Of a stretch of 64,000 nt of DNA, positions 32,624-43,777 are shown piece after piece. Source of the stretch: Emiliania huxleyi CCMP1516 (Eukaryota; Haptophyta; Isochrysidales; Noelaerhabdaceae); assembly GCF_000372725.1 (NCBI RefSeq), contig NW_005196830.1:471989-535988 (forward strand), read 5' to 3'. Within the stretch, counting starts at the first letter, position 1. The number at the start of each line of letters is the position of its first letter. The notes below the pieces were generated by a model, which was not told the DNA's origin, did not search any database, and saw nothing but the letters and a program-made list of their open reading frames with translations. Position numbers and translations under genes: made by a program.

Positions 32624-33486
32624 GCGGCCGGGAAGTGGCATTGTGAGGCGTCGATGGGTCTGTCCGGAAGCGGCGGAGGCGGGGTCAGGGCTCGCGCAGG
32701 ATAGATAGTCGTGGGAGGCAGAGGCGCGTGGTGGCGACCCGCCGCCGCACAGCTCTCAGCGCGCGCGCCGCGCGAGGGGCCTCGGCGCGAGGCGCGCGGT
32801 CCCGCTCATCGTCGTGTAGCGCCGAGGAGGGCCACATCCGCGAGAGTGTATTTGTTCTTGTCAAGTATTTTTTCTTGTCACCCGCATATGAAGAGAGCTC
32901 TCTCTCTCACAATTGCGCGCGCTCGCTCTAATATGATTATATAACTAATGAGTAATGTGGACTTAGGACAAAAACACACAAAATCTCTCGCTCTCATCAA
33001 TGACAATGTGTGTAATGCGTAATGTGTGGAGAGCACTTATTGTTGGTTCATGGAGCTAAGCGCCTAAGGACCACGGGAAATATTGAACTTTTGAATATAT
33101 TCTCAAATAGTTAGAGAGGCGATCAATATCAATATAAATAGTTAGAGGAGAGGCTGGGCCTGGGGCTGGGCTGGTCCAGGACCGTCAGGTTGGACTCAAC
33201 ATATCAATATATCCAGCGATGGGGGTCCATCCTGGGCTTGAAAGTGGCTCTAAATCGTTAAAAACGGGCCAAAATCGCTTCGAATCGCTTAAACCGCATT
33301 GAAAATCGCCTTGAACTCGCGATTTTTTCGATTTCAGCCCACATCTAGGCAATGTTTGGGACAAATCAGCGATCAATATGTCAATATATTGTCAATAGTT
33401 AGAGGGGATGCTGTCAATAATCAATATCAATAGTTACAGGGCGAGAATCAATCTTTCCCGTGGTCCTTACATGGAGCACTTTTGGA
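32624..33486. other. AT-richer intergenic region
   Basis: No coding region is supported. From about 32870 to 33480 the GC content falls and short ATCAATAT / ATAGTTAGAG(A/G)GG motifs recur (33120-33160, 33375-33440). It may be relics of an old element next to the dispersed repeat that follows. Confidence 0.5.
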
Positions 33487-33680
33487 GCACTTGGAGTGCA
33501 GTCAGTAACCGCACATCCAGGGCCGGGGAGCTAAGAAGCGCACCCAGCGGGCCGGATGATTGGCATCGGGTTGCGGGCAAGAGAGCCCTAGCCCCGGGGG
33601 TGCGCGTTCGCAGGGCAAGGGCCTTAAAGTAAACACGGGTCTCCGAGGGTTAGTCCCGCGTACCGGGTTTCCCCTTAACT
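33487..33680 (+). repeat. dispersed repeat family B, copy 1
   Basis: Highly similar to 38329-38562 and, over its first part, to the reverse complement of 63876-63968. The shared core is GAGCACTTGGAGTGCAGTCA, then CCAGGGCCGGGGAGCT, GATGATTGGCATCGGGTTGC and GGGCCTTAAAGTAAACAC. It ends near GTACCGGGTTTCCCC. No terminal repeats or coding capacity are seen. Confidence 0.85.
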
Positions 33681-33711
33681 TTTGGATCTTGAATATGCGG
33701 CGACACACCGC

Positions 33712-33915
33712 CGCACAACGGGTGACACGTCCAAGGCAGCCACGCTGTTCGACCGGCTCCTCGCGACACGGCAAGCCGACGCGTACCAGCTCGGCGTGTC
33801 ATGCTCAAGGCGTGTAAGTGGCAGCGACGTGCAGAGAGCGCTGCTTCGTCGGGCGGAGGGGAGGGCGGCGTGGTGCCCGACGTGTCTACGTACAACCCCG
33901 CATCTTAGAGAAGCA
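33712..33915 (+). pseudogene. PPR-like fragment
   Basis: The frame GDTSKAATLFDRLLATRQAD, then AYQLG, followed after a frame change by MLKAC and VVPDVSTYN, resembles one or two pentatricopeptide repeats (A--LF--L--R--D, VVPDVSTYN). It needs two frames and has no flanking gene, so it looks like a broken or exon-sized remnant beside a dispersed repeat. Confidence 0.4.
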
Positions 33916-34184
33916 TATTACCTCAAGATGCGCATATCATCTGTACGGTGTCGGTGTCGCGTTTTTGCTTTTTGCCCTCGCTTTTTCGGTTTTTGTTTTT
34001 CGATTTCGTTTGATTAGACATTAGAGTGTACACATGTATTTTTATGGCACTTGAGTATTTGAATCTGAACCCGAACGACACCGATTACGTTACGCTCCGG
34101 TCTATGACTGTATGACTACCCGCCGGGTCAGTCCTCCCCTTCCTCACCCGCATGCCTCCGAGCTCCACCCGAGATTACCCGAGA

Positions 34185-35364
34185 TCAGTCCTCCTCGTCG
34201 GGCACCCGCATGCCGCCGAGCTCGAGCCCGAACCATCGCGTCACCTGCACAGCGGGCCCGGGGCATGGTCAGATGGGAGGGAGTCGCGGGTAGTGGTTCT
34301 CCTACATATCACTGGTTGGACTGGCGGGTCAGGTCGTGGCTAAGTTGGCCCTCATCCGTGGTGTCCGCGTACCGTGGGCACGCTGTACCGGTCACCCATG
34401 GCGCGGCCGAGGTCGGGCCCATCCACTGGCAGCCCCGCCTCCTCCCAGCCTATGTCAGGGCGGGGGGGCGTGTCTCGTGCCGCTCGGCGCACAAAGACGG
34501 CCGAGTACGCGCCGTCTCGGGCGTGTGCGCTAGTTGGAAGGCGGGGGTCTGTCTCGGGGGTCTGTCTCTCGCACCTGGGCCTCGAGATACGGGGAGATGT
34601 GGGGAGATGTGGGGAGATATCCCGCATCTGGCTTCGAGATGTGGGGAGATGTGGGGAGATATCCCGCATCTGGCCCTCCCGCCCAGCCGACGCCGGATCG
34701 ACGCGAGCCGGTCGATGTGGGACTGCTGGTTGGAGACGGGCTGCTGCAGCGGGTAGAGGAACACCGACTGGCGCGTCGCCGAGCGGTAGAGCAGCCGGAC
34801 GCCTCCGTCGTCGCGCAGCACAAACTCGACGTCGTCGGTGCCGTCCGTGGGCACCGCCGAAGGGCCGGTCGCGCGCAAGTAGCGCCCGCCGTCGTCCTGC
34901 TCGACGATGCGCAAGCCGGGCTCCTCGGCCACCGCCGCGGCGACACTGCGCCACGCCCGCGCCGCGTCGGCCGCCTCCTGCGCGCTGATCGGGCTCCATG
35001 GCGGCGCAAACTTGCTCGGGTTTGAGATTGCCGACGTGGAGAGGCAGGCCTCGTCGGCGGCGCAGCTGCGCACCCTGCCACCGGCCAGCCCGTAGCCTTG
35101 GCAGGTCACGGTCGTGGCGGAGGGAGTCGATGCCGTCGTGCACTTGCGTCCCACGTCGCCCGTGATGGTGGCGGCGCGGGCGGCGAGCGGCGGAAAGCAG
35201 AGCGACGCGGAGAGGGCTAGCCCCGCGTGGAGCGCGGCGCGGCGATGCGGGCTGCTGGTGTGGTGGATGTGCGCGAGAGCTTGCCGGCTGGCCTCACTGC
35301 CGATCACAGCCGGCCGCGCGACAGAGAGGGCAGCCAGGGCAGCCGCGATCGATGCGGCCAGCAT
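34185..35364 (-). CDS. DUF1499-family plastid protein
   Basis: Exons 35364-34683, 34449-34373, 34244-34185 (272 aa). The N-terminus has a hydrophobic start (MLAASIAAALAALSVARPAV) and a second hydrophobic stretch ending in AARA (about residue 65), like a bipartite thylakoid-lumen leader. DUF1499 hallmarks: ACLSTSAISNPSKFAPPW, AEEPGLRIVEQDDGGRYLRA, DDVEFVLRDDGGVRLLYRSA, then RLASIRRRLGWEEAGLPV after splicing, and a C-terminal VTRWFGLELGGMRVPDEED. Function is unknown; plant and algal members are plastid proteins. Intron 1 has a GC donor (34682) that resembles the start of exon 2 (34449) and carries GATGTGGGGA repeats. Just after the stop, a copy of the last exon edge (CTCGGAGGCATGCGGGTG) occurs on the minus strand. 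Confidence 0.85.
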
Positions 35365-35562
35365 TATGTCTGTGCACTGAGGGCGCGCACAGGAAAAGAA
35401 GCAAGAAGATGCAAGGAGAAAAGAAAACGTCAGATGTGCGGGACCTCTGTGGCTGGACGCGTACCGAAGTGGCGAAGGACAGCGACGCGACGCGGCGAAA
35501 TGGGCCCTTACCCCGCTCTGCCACTATGACCCGGTTTCGCGCCCCGCGAGGTCTCTTGGGCG

Positions 35563-37389
35563 ATGCCGATCCCCCTCTGCGTGGCCGACTCTACACACAG
35601 CGAGCCTTCCTGTCTCCCTGCCACCTCGACGCCAAGCTTGCCGCCGAGGTTCTCCACCTCTCGAGCTATGGCCAATTCTTGTCGCCTCGTCGACAAGGCA
35701 GGTGGAGCATCGACGACCGCCCTCTTCACCTACGCGCGCCTCTGGCTCTTCTCCGAACAGGTTCTGATGGTTCGCCAAGATTTCCTGGTGCCGGTGTTCT
35801 GGCCCACACGGATGCAGCTCGCGCTCTTCACGTTCGCATTCTTGCGGCCCAGCCGCGTTGCGCTGGGTCTCTGCGTGGCTATGCGTATCAGCATGTACAC
35901 CGCACAGGCGCCCATGATCTGGGATTCGTCCATCTGGGCCAACTTCACGGACTGCTGCTTTCTCTCCTCGCTCGTCTTGTGCGCCGACGCCGACGTGCTG
36001 CGTGGAACTGGCGATACCGTGCGCGTCATGATGGGCATGTTCTACGTCGCAGCAGGCTTTTGGAAGCTGAACAGCGCGTTTCTCGATGCCACTGTCTCGT
36101 GCGGCTCCATCTACGTCGCCTCGCTTTTGGCGTATCTCCCGCCCGCGCTCACACCAGCGTGGCTCGTGAAGCCTGCCCTGGCCGCTGCGCCTCTGATGAC
36201 GATCGCAGGCGAGATGGTCCTCGGCGTCTGCTTGCTCTCGTCCAGCCGTCCGGCGCGGCGTGCTGGCATGCTCCTCTCGGGGCTGCTGCACTTCGCCATC
36301 GCCATCACGCCGCACCCCAACTCGGTGCCCACGTTCGGTGTGATGTGCATGGTACGCATGTTCCACGTGATGCCCCACGCCTGGACAGCCACGCTGCGGG
36401 AGGCTCTCGCGCCGCCCGGCGACCGCCGTGGCCTCGCCATCCGAGCGGCGGGCGCCGCGCTCGTAGCTGGCTCGTGTGGCTTCACCTCCACTCCGGGCTT
36501 CACGGTCGACTACGCCATCCCACTTCAGTTTGCACTCTGCCTCAGCGCCGCCCGCGCAGCGCTGCACGCGGCAGCGGCGGCAGCCGTCAGTGAGTCACCC
36601 GAGCGACGCGGTCCGAGCGCGCTGCTGCGGGTGGTCAATGCGCTGTTGGTCCTTGGCGTGTTTGGGTATGCCTTCCTCTCGCAGCCTCTGGGTCTCATGG
36701 ACATTGGCGCCGCGTCGCCCTTTGCCTCGATCCGGCTGCACGGCGGGTCGAACCACCTGCTGATGCCCACGGGCCTTCTGCAGCGCTGGGCCGGCGACGA
36801 CTTCTCACGCTCCGACCTCTTTGGGGGCGGGGTCGTCCGCGTGACGCGCACCGACAGCGCGTACCTCAACGCTCTCTGGCCGGCGAATTGCACGGGCGAG
36901 CTGCGCCCTCGCATCACGAGCCTTCTGCGCGACGGAAGGCACATCGCGCTGCAATTCAACCCGACCGCGCGGCGCACGCTCGGCCCGTTCCTGCGCGAGC
37001 ACTTTATGCACCGCTGGCGGCCTGAGAGCGGCGCGCCCTTTGAGGCGTTCACCATCCCCGCCTTCGAGCTGCGGCGAACGCTCGAGGAGGTGCGCCAGAG
37101 TCGCGAGGCGTTTGCCATAGAGTATGAGCGCCTCCCGGGCGTCGTGGGCGACGAGGCTTGGCGCACGGCCGCCTGGCGCTCGCGCGTGGCATACACCGAG
37201 GACGGGCGGGGCGGGCGGACGTGCCGCGCCAAGGCAGCCGGGGCGCACTTTTGGGCCGAGTGTGCAGACGACGAGATCGTGGTGCGCCCCTTCCCGCCCG
37301 GGCTGGGCGGCCTCTACCTTTGGAAGACGGCGCTGTGGTTTGCGTATCCCATCATCGAGGGCATCGAGGAGCTGCCGTGCATGGACTGA
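35563..37389 (+). CDS. multi-pass membrane protein, HTTM-like
   Basis: Intronless, 608 codons; an internal ATG at 35668 (MANSCRLVDKAGG) is an alternative start. Several hydrophobic helices lie between residues 60 and 400. The segment MMGMFYVAAGFWKLNSAFLD, then SCGSIYV, resembles the HTTM domain of gamma-glutamyl-carboxylase-related proteins (a 'Y--AG--K-' motif), and LLSGLLHFAIAITPHPNSVP fits a later helix. The C-terminal third (FASIRLHGGSNHLLMPTGLL ... PPGLGGLYLWKTALWFAYPI) is soluble and not recognised. Assignment is tentative; a role in vitamin-K-type chemistry is not implied. Confidence 0.6.
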   Translation: MPIPLCVADSTHSEPSCLPATSTPSLPPRFSTSRAMANSCRLVDKAGGASTTALFTYARLWLFSEQVLMVRQDFLVPVFWPTRMQLALFTFAFLRPSRVALGLCVAMRISMYTAQAPMIWDSSIWANFTDCCFLSSLVLCADADVLRGTGDTVRVMMGMFYVAAGFWKLNSAFLDATVSCGSIYVASLLAYLPPALTPAWLVKPALAAAPLMTIAGEMVLGVCLLSSSRPARRAGMLLSGLLHFAIAITPHPNSVPTFGVMCMVRMFHVMPHAWTATLREALAPPGDRRGLAIRAAGAALVAGSCGFTSTPGFTVDYAIPLQFALCLSAARAALHAAAAAAVSESPERRGPSALLRVVNALLVLGVFGYAFLSQPLGLMDIGAASPFASIRLHGGSNHLLMPTGLLQRWAGDDFSRSDLFGGGVVRVTRTDSAYLNALWPANCTGELRPRITSLLRDGRHIALQFNPTARRTLGPFLREHFMHRWRPESGAPFEAFTIPAFELRRTLEEVRQSREAFAIEYERLPGVVGDEAWRTAAWRSRVAYTEDGRGGRTCRAKAAGAHFWAECADDEIVVRPFPPGLGGLYLWKTALWFAYPIIEGIEELPCMD

Positions 37390-37741
37390 CGGCGGCAGGA
37401 AGCGGGTGGGCGGGTGTATTATAGGAAGGTGACGACACAGCCAGGCTCGGCCTGGACACCAGTGTATATTTTGAGGCGTTAAAAAAACCAAAAAGAAAGA
37501 AAAAAGTCCACCGCTGTGGCTCTCTGGTGCCACCGATTCTCGCTGTCCGCCGACTTCTCCGCCTGGATCTGGCGCCCTCGCCGCCTCCGCCCAGCCCACC
37601 TCCACCATCACCGCCGCCGCCTTCTCCGCCGCCGCCATCGCCACCTCCTCCCTCGCCCCCACCGCCCAGCCCGCCGCCGCCCAGCCCGCCACCGCCCAGC
37701 CCGCCGCGCCGCCCTCGCCGTCGACAAGGAGAATAGAAATG

Positions 37742-38110
<369 letters not shown>

Positions 38111-38328
38111 GCCCCCCACCTCGCCCACGCAGAAATCGCCAACCAAAATCGCCCCCCCCCTCCCCCAACCAAGCAGCGACGCTGACGAGTGACGGCCAAA
38201 GCCGGCATGTATGGAAAAGAAAGAAAGTCGTCAGCCGATGGAAGGGAGAGGGACAGACAGCAGAATCTTGGAGACCGCCGTGATTGATGATAGAAAGGCG
38301 ATGAACAGTCTGGCTCGACATCTTGAAT

Positions 38329-38562
38329 CACTTGGAGCACTTGGAGTGCAGTCATTAACCGCACATCCAGGGCCGGGGAGCTCAGAAGCGCACCCAGCGG
38401 GCCGGATGATTGGCATCGGGTTGCGGGCAAGAAAGCCCTAGCCCTGGGGGTGCGCGTTCGCAGGGCAAGGGCCTTAAAGTAAACACCCGCCCGGGGGTGC
38501 GCGGTCGCAGGGCCATAACACGTCTCCGAGGGATGGTTCCGTGTACCGGGTTACCCCTTAAC
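38329..38562 (+). repeat. dispersed repeat family B, copy 2
   Basis: Near-identical to 33487-33680, with an extra internal duplication of GGGGGTGCGC-GTCGCAGGGC. A further GGGTGCGCAGTCGCAGGGCC unit at 38596-38618 suggests the 3' part varies in copy number. Confidence 0.85.
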
Positions 38563-38695
38563 TGCAGAACGCACCCTCTTCCTCGACCGTGGGGGGGGGG
38601 TGCGCAGTCGCAGGGCCATAATCAAGTTTTAAACCTCATCAATATCCGCCCTCGTCCTCCTCGCACATTTCGAAGCAGGCCGTTCATGTCAGGGC

Positions 38696-41204
38696 ATGTC
38701 CATAATCCGTTTGCTGATGTCAACAAAGTTTACATCACCGCTGCCGGCCCTAGCGCCGTCACCAACGCCCCCCTCACCATCGCCGCCGTCACCGACGCCG
38801 GCACCACAACGATCTCTCAGGCGTCGCCCTGAAGATGGGAGTTATTCGCAAAGCCGCTGGGGCCAGTATCGCCGACTTTCTGAGACAGAGGTGACCAAGT
38901 GCGAGGGCTGCAACAACATCAATGGGCCAGGCGAGTGCTGGAACACCTGCGGCGACGCAGCCGGGCTCTGCTCCAAATGCGACGGCACGCTGGGCACACC
39001 GGGGGCGTGCTGCCAAAACGGGAAGTCCGACGATCCTCCCGAATGCCTGTGGGTGCCCAACACCAGCTATTTGTACGATGGCTACCATACGTGCGTGCTG
39101 CTCCCACCTGGACCGCCCTCGCTGCCGCCGCCCTCGCTGCCGCCGCCCTCGCTGCCGCCGCCCCCGCCGCCCCCGCCGCCGCCACCGACGTCTCCGCCCG
39201 CGCCGCCTTGTGGGCCGGGCTACGGGCAAGTCGCGGGCGATGTCGCCAACGCCGGTGCAATCAACGGCGTCGGCAACAACATGGCGATCACCGGCTGCGA
39301 CGTGTGCTCCGACGCTTGCGACAACGAGCCGTTGTGTATGTCGTACGAGTGCAGCGCGGTGCAGCTCCTGTGCAACCTCAACACGCAGACCTGGCCCGAC
39401 GGGTACCCGAGCTCGAACGCGGACTACGAGGACTTCGCCTTCTGCGTCAAGCTTCAGCCGCCGCCGCCCTCGCCCCCGCCCTCGCTCCCGCCGCCGCCAC
39501 CGACGTCTCCGCCCGCGCCGCCTTGTGGGCCGGGCTACGGGCAAGTCGCGGGCGATGTCGCCAACGCCGGTGCAATCAACGGCGTCGGCAACAACATGGC
39601 GATCACCGGCTGCGACGTGTGCTCCGACGCTTGCGACAACGAGCCGTTGTGTATGTCGTACGAGTGCAGCGCGGTGCAGCTCCTGTGCAACCTCAACACG
39701 CAGACCTGGCCCGACGGGTACCCGAGCTCGAACGCGGACTACGAGGACTTCGCCTTCTGCGTCAAGCTTCAGCCGCCGCCGCCCTCGCCCCCGCCCTCGC
39801 TCCCGCCGCCGCCACCGACGCCTCCGCCCGCGCCGCCTTGTGGGCCGGGCTACGGGCAAGTCGCGGGCGATGTCGCCAACGCCGGTGCAATCAACGGCGT
39901 CGGAAACAACATGGCGATCACCGGCTGCGACGTGTGCTCCGACGCTTGCGACAACGAGCCGTTGTGTATGTCGTACGAGTGCAGCGCGGTGCAGCTCCTG
40001 TGCAACCTCAACACGCAGACCTGGCCCGACGGGTACCCGAGCTCGAACGCGGACTACGAGGACTTCGCCTTCTGCGTCAAGCTTCAGCCGCCGCCGCCCT
40101 CGCCCCCGCCCTCGCTCCCGCCGCCGCCACCGACGCCTCCGCCCGCGCCGCCGCTGCCGCCGCCCTCGCTGCCGCCGCCCTCGCTGCCGCCGTCCCCACT
40201 GCTGCCCGAGGTCCGACTCGGACAACGACGGCTCACCAGATGCGGAGGAGGGCATGGCCGACAACGACAGTGACGGCACACCCAACAGCCTCGACCCCGA
40301 CTCCGATGGTGACGGCTTGCCCGACGCTGAGGAGCACGGCAGCGACGCCGATAGCGACGGCCTCCTAGACCGCGACGAGAGCAACACCGCCGACGCCAAC
40401 AGCGATGGCATCCTAGACGCCATGGACTCCACCACGCCTGCTTTGGTTCGTCAGGACCCCCATGTTCACTTCGCGCACGGCGGTCGGGCTGACTTCCGGG
40501 GCCGCAACGGAGCTTACTACAACTTCTTCTCTTCGCCTCGCCTAGCCGTCAACGTCAAGACTGAGGATGCGACGTTCCGGCTACACGGCGGCAAGCTCAT
40601 CGTCCATGGCAGCTTCCTCACCGAGGCGCATATCGTCGCTGGCTCCTCAAACCCCGCTCCCGCCCACGCCTCCTTCTTTTCCCATTCGCTGAACGACGAG
40701 AACTGGGGGTGGAACGTCATCAATGGGACATGCAAAAACCGCCGCTTCAAGTTCGGAAAGTGGGGGTTCAAGCAGTGTGGTGAGCTCAGAATTGAGATGA
40801 CCTTCTCCACCGCCACCTTCACCCTCGGCAACTGGACCATTACTGTGCGGGGCAACCACGTTTACGATTGGATCTCGGGACCGAAGCACCGCATTGATGT
40901 CAGCTTCAGTGCGAAGGGCGACGCCGCCACGCGATCTCTGCCGCATGGAATCATCGGACAATCCTTCGCCTCGGCTGCGCCACGGTATGGCCTGCTAGAC
41001 GATTACCCCAAGGCCGGCGAGTTCACGACCTCGGCGATGGGAGAGGGCGCGATTGAGGGGGAGGCTACTATGTACGAGATGCCTTCTTCTCATGCCACGG
41101 ACTATGCCTTCTCGCGCTTCCACAAGGCAGAAGCTGCAATCGACATAGATCCGCTGCTAGCGCTCGGTGCGAGCGCTGCCACCGTCCAGGAGCAGGACGT
41201 GTAA
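38696..41204 (+). CDS. Pro-rich, Cys-rich repeat protein with TSP3-like and root-cap/VWD-like domains
   Basis: Order: Pro-rich start; a Cys-rich module (KCEGCNNINGPGECWNTCGD to YDGYHTCVL); Pro-rich linker; three almost identical 105-aa PAN/apple-like modules (CGPGYGQVAGDVANAGAING ... FAFCVKLQ) joined by PPPPSPPPSLPP linkers; an acidic Ca-binding stretch like thrombospondin type-3 repeats (DSDNDGSPDAEEG, DPDSDGDGLPDAEEHG); then DPHVHFAHGGRADFRGRNGA and a beta-rich domain resembling root-cap/VWD modules, ending at 41202-41204. The three modules and the TSP3 part lie in different frames. The frame changes near 40205, either through an unrecognised intron or through an indel in the repetitive Pro tract. 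No signal peptide is visible at the chosen ATG, so a 5' exon may be missing. Probably an extracellular or cell-wall/scale protein. Confidence 0.72.
39209..40153. repeat. three 315-bp tandem coding repeats
   Basis: Units begin at 39209, 39524 and 39839, and differ by only a few bases (for example TCT versus CCT in the linker and GGC versus GGA near 39903). Each encodes one PAN-like module plus linker. Confidence 0.97.
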
Positions 41205-41729
41205 CGATCCACTCGTTCAGGAGCAGGCGCGAATCGTTCTGCGTGGGATGGGAGGGGGGCTGGCCTAAGGCCTAAGAGTTTGGGTTTCGGGTTCCTGAGG
41301 GAGGGTGTAGAGGATGTAGAGTGTGTAGAGCGCTGTGAACTGTATGTAGAGATGTAGAGCCGCTGTGTAGAGCTCTACATCCGGCCGGCGCGGGACGGAC
41401 CGCGTGCGTGCGTTGTAGAGCGAAACCCTATGGCAGGCGGGAGGGTACGCGCCCTCGTATAATGGTGAATGCTCAACCGCTCCAGCCAGCCGCTTACGGC
41501 TGGTGAAGAATCAGTCAGCCTCGGACTGGGACACCAGCGCGGTGTGTATATGGGTTCCCTTGGTATTACAGCTGGGTGGGATGCCGCGCCGTTATTTTCC
41601 GCGAGTTCAGGGTATCGCTCGGGAGGCCCACCCCGGGCCGACCACGGGTATATCTTGAACACAATGCTATTTCTTTTTTCAGGTGTACCTGTGTTTAGCG
41701 CCAGTCAGTGGACAGTGCGCGCCAGTCCC

Positions 41730-41822
41730 GTGCCCCTAGTGTTGTGCTAGCTCCGGCCGCAGCCCCGCCCAGCCGCCCTTAGTTCGTCCCCTCAGTAGAG
41801 AAGACTAATCCTGGGGGAAGCA
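41730..41822 (+). repeat. dispersed repeat, copy 2 (pair of 6439-6535)
   Basis: Reverse complement of the 6439 copy, including the perfect edge ending in GGATTAGT on that strand (here ACTAATCCTGGGGGAAGCAA). Confidence 0.75.
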
Positions 41823-41887
41823 ACCAGCACTCTCTGCTATTCTCTCAGTGCGGCAGACAAGAAGATATGGTGACGTGCACCAGTTCT

Positions 41888-42095
41888 GACAGCTCCGACA
41901 GCGTCTGACAGCAACATCTGACAGCTCCGACAGCACCCGACAGCTACAGATCACCTCTGATGTCAGACAAGCACCCGACAGCACCCGACAGCACCGACAG
42001 CACCTGACAGCTGGTCCGACAGAGGCACCTGACAGTGCCTGACAGTGCCCGACAGCCCGACAGATCACCTGACAGCACCTGGCAGCCTGACAGCC
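41888..42095. repeat. CTGACAG minisatellite
   Basis: About 20 degenerate units of CAGCACCYGACAG / TCTGACAG between the dispersed repeat and the proton-channel gene. No ORF follows it. Confidence 0.85.
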
Positions 42096-42150
42096 AGGGC
42101 TCAGCCCCCACAAACACAACGGTGCGGGGAGGTTTGGTCTTTGGAAACGG

Positions 42151-43624
42151 TTAGCCGATATCATCCACGCCAGGGTCGTCAGGCGGCGCCCTCGCGCTGG
42201 CCCGCTCCTCCTCCTCCGCCCATTCCGACAGGAGGTCGAGCTCGGCCCGCAGCTCCCTCACTACCTCCTTCAGATTGTCGGTCGAGCTGGCCCGCTCGGT
42301 GCTCGCAAACATGGCGTGTCTGTTGCAAGTATACGCAAGTCATGGGTGCAGCGGCGCGCTCTACTCGGCATGAACGAAAATGGAATGAGGTGGACTCCGC
42401 ATCTAGGCGCGAGCCCGATCCGCAGCAGCCGCCACAAGCGGAGGAACATGACGAGCCCGATCAGGTCGGAGAGCCCCGCCGTGTTGTAGAAGACGCACTC
42501 GAGCACTAGCGACGCTGAGACGATGACGATGTCGAGCACATAGTACACGTTCGAGAAGAAGTCGCGCAGACCACTCGCCGCGAGCAGCGTCAGCAGCTCA
42601 ATCTCAAAGAGGCTCAGGATCGCGACGCTCGCCCAGGTTAGCACCTAGGGAGGGAGGCAGAGGCCTCCCGACGTCTGAATCAGGAATCGCGTGCAGGACC
42701 TCGGGTGAGCGCCGCATGCGCAGTGTGCACGGCGGGGTGCGCGTGCTCGTCGCAGCCCACGCCGTGCGGGCCCTCCACCGTGCCCTTGCCGCACAGGCTA
42801 TGATGCCCGCCGTGCTCCGCCTCGGCGACAGAGGGGGGCGGCGGTGAGGTGTGGCGGCGGTCAGGAGGAGGGAGATGGCGGGGAGGAGAAGAGAGGCGGC
42901 GGAACGGAGAGAGGGAGCCCTCGCCTCGGCGAGATAGCGCAGCGTGTGGTGCTCGCCCTCCTCTCCTGCGGCGCAGCAGCTGACCGTGTCGCGCTTGGCT
43001 AGCCTGCGCGAGCCACCAAAGAGGCTGGCTTCGTGAGCGCTGAGCGTGAGGCCCCTTTGTGGCGTGTCAGAGTCTGGGTCTGAGGGAGTCGGGGGAGGCT
43101 CTTGTCTGCTTGTTTGGCGAGCCTGTACGCCTCGTGCGCAATACGTGTGTTCCGCGTGTGCGATTGCTCCCTCGTCCGTGCGAAGCTGACCTGCACGACG
43201 GGTACTCGAGATCGAGGCAGATCTCGGTGATGACGATCAGCATGTCCAACACGAGCAGAAGGATGAAAAAGAGCTGCACGCGGTGGCTATGCAGCAGGTG
43301 CAGGCACCGGCGCTGCCAGGAATCTGCCCCGTGCTCGGCGTGCGCTTTCTCCACCTCCGCGCGCGCGGAGAGCAGCTGCGCCTTGAGCGGCTTCCCAAAG
43401 GCCCTCGCCCCGTACCTGGTCTTTGGCGAGGTGACTTCTGACGCCCCCGCCGCCTCAAGCGCGTCCATTGCTGCGTAGACCGCTTGCCTCTTGGCCCGGA
43501 GTGTGTTTTCCCTCGGATTAGCCTTCAGTTTCCTCTCTAGCTTCTCGGGCGAGTGGACTTCCTTTACTCGTCCACCTTCCAATCGGCTAGTCGGCGGCGG
43601 CTGCAGCGTCTGGATCTCCGCCAT
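42151..43624 (-). CDS. HV1: voltage-gated proton channel (Hv1)
   Basis: Five exons: 43624-43191, 43003-42925, 42820-42713, 42644-42415, 42319-42151 (339 aa, all phases consistent). S1 is VQLFFILLLVLDMLIVITEI, with the selectivity-filter Asp in VLDML. A long His/Cys-rich S1-S2 loop follows (HHSLCGKGTVEGPHGVGCDE). S2 is VLTWASVAILSLFEIELLTL, S3 FFSNVYYVLDIVIVSASLVL and S4 FLRLWRLLRIG with the three gating Arg (R-LWR--R). The position of the conserved Asn after S4 reads His. The C-terminus is a coiled coil (TDNLKEVVRELRAELDLLSE), as in dimeric Hv1. Three of four introns use GC donors, and two of these introns copy the next exon edge. Coccolithophore Hv1 channels export H+ made by calcification, so this is a fitting function for the group. 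Confidence 0.87.
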
Positions 43625-43777
43625 CGCAAAGAGAGGGATGATGAGCGCTCACGGTCGCTAAGCCATATCCAGAGGCCCGGAAACGGTTGAGGTGATCCGT
43701 GTCCGGGCGCGGGGGCGGGCCTCCTCGCATTTACGCGATTTTTGAGATCGCTGTGATGCCCCGAGGTCTCGAGAGCC

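Larger units (their letters stand above)
41205..42150. other. repeat-rich intergenic region
   Basis: It holds TGTAGAG repeats (41305-41370), the reverse-oriented partner of the 6439 repeat (41730-41822), a CAGTGCGCGCCAGTCCCGTGCC segment also present near 54953 and 55063, and a CTGACAG/CCGACAG minisatellite (about 41888-42095). No gene is supported. Confidence 0.6.

Noticed and set aside
38899-40368. 489-codon alternative frame through the PAN-like repeats
   Set aside because: Gives Arg/Gln/Ala-rich sequence; the Cys-patterned frame is the coding one.
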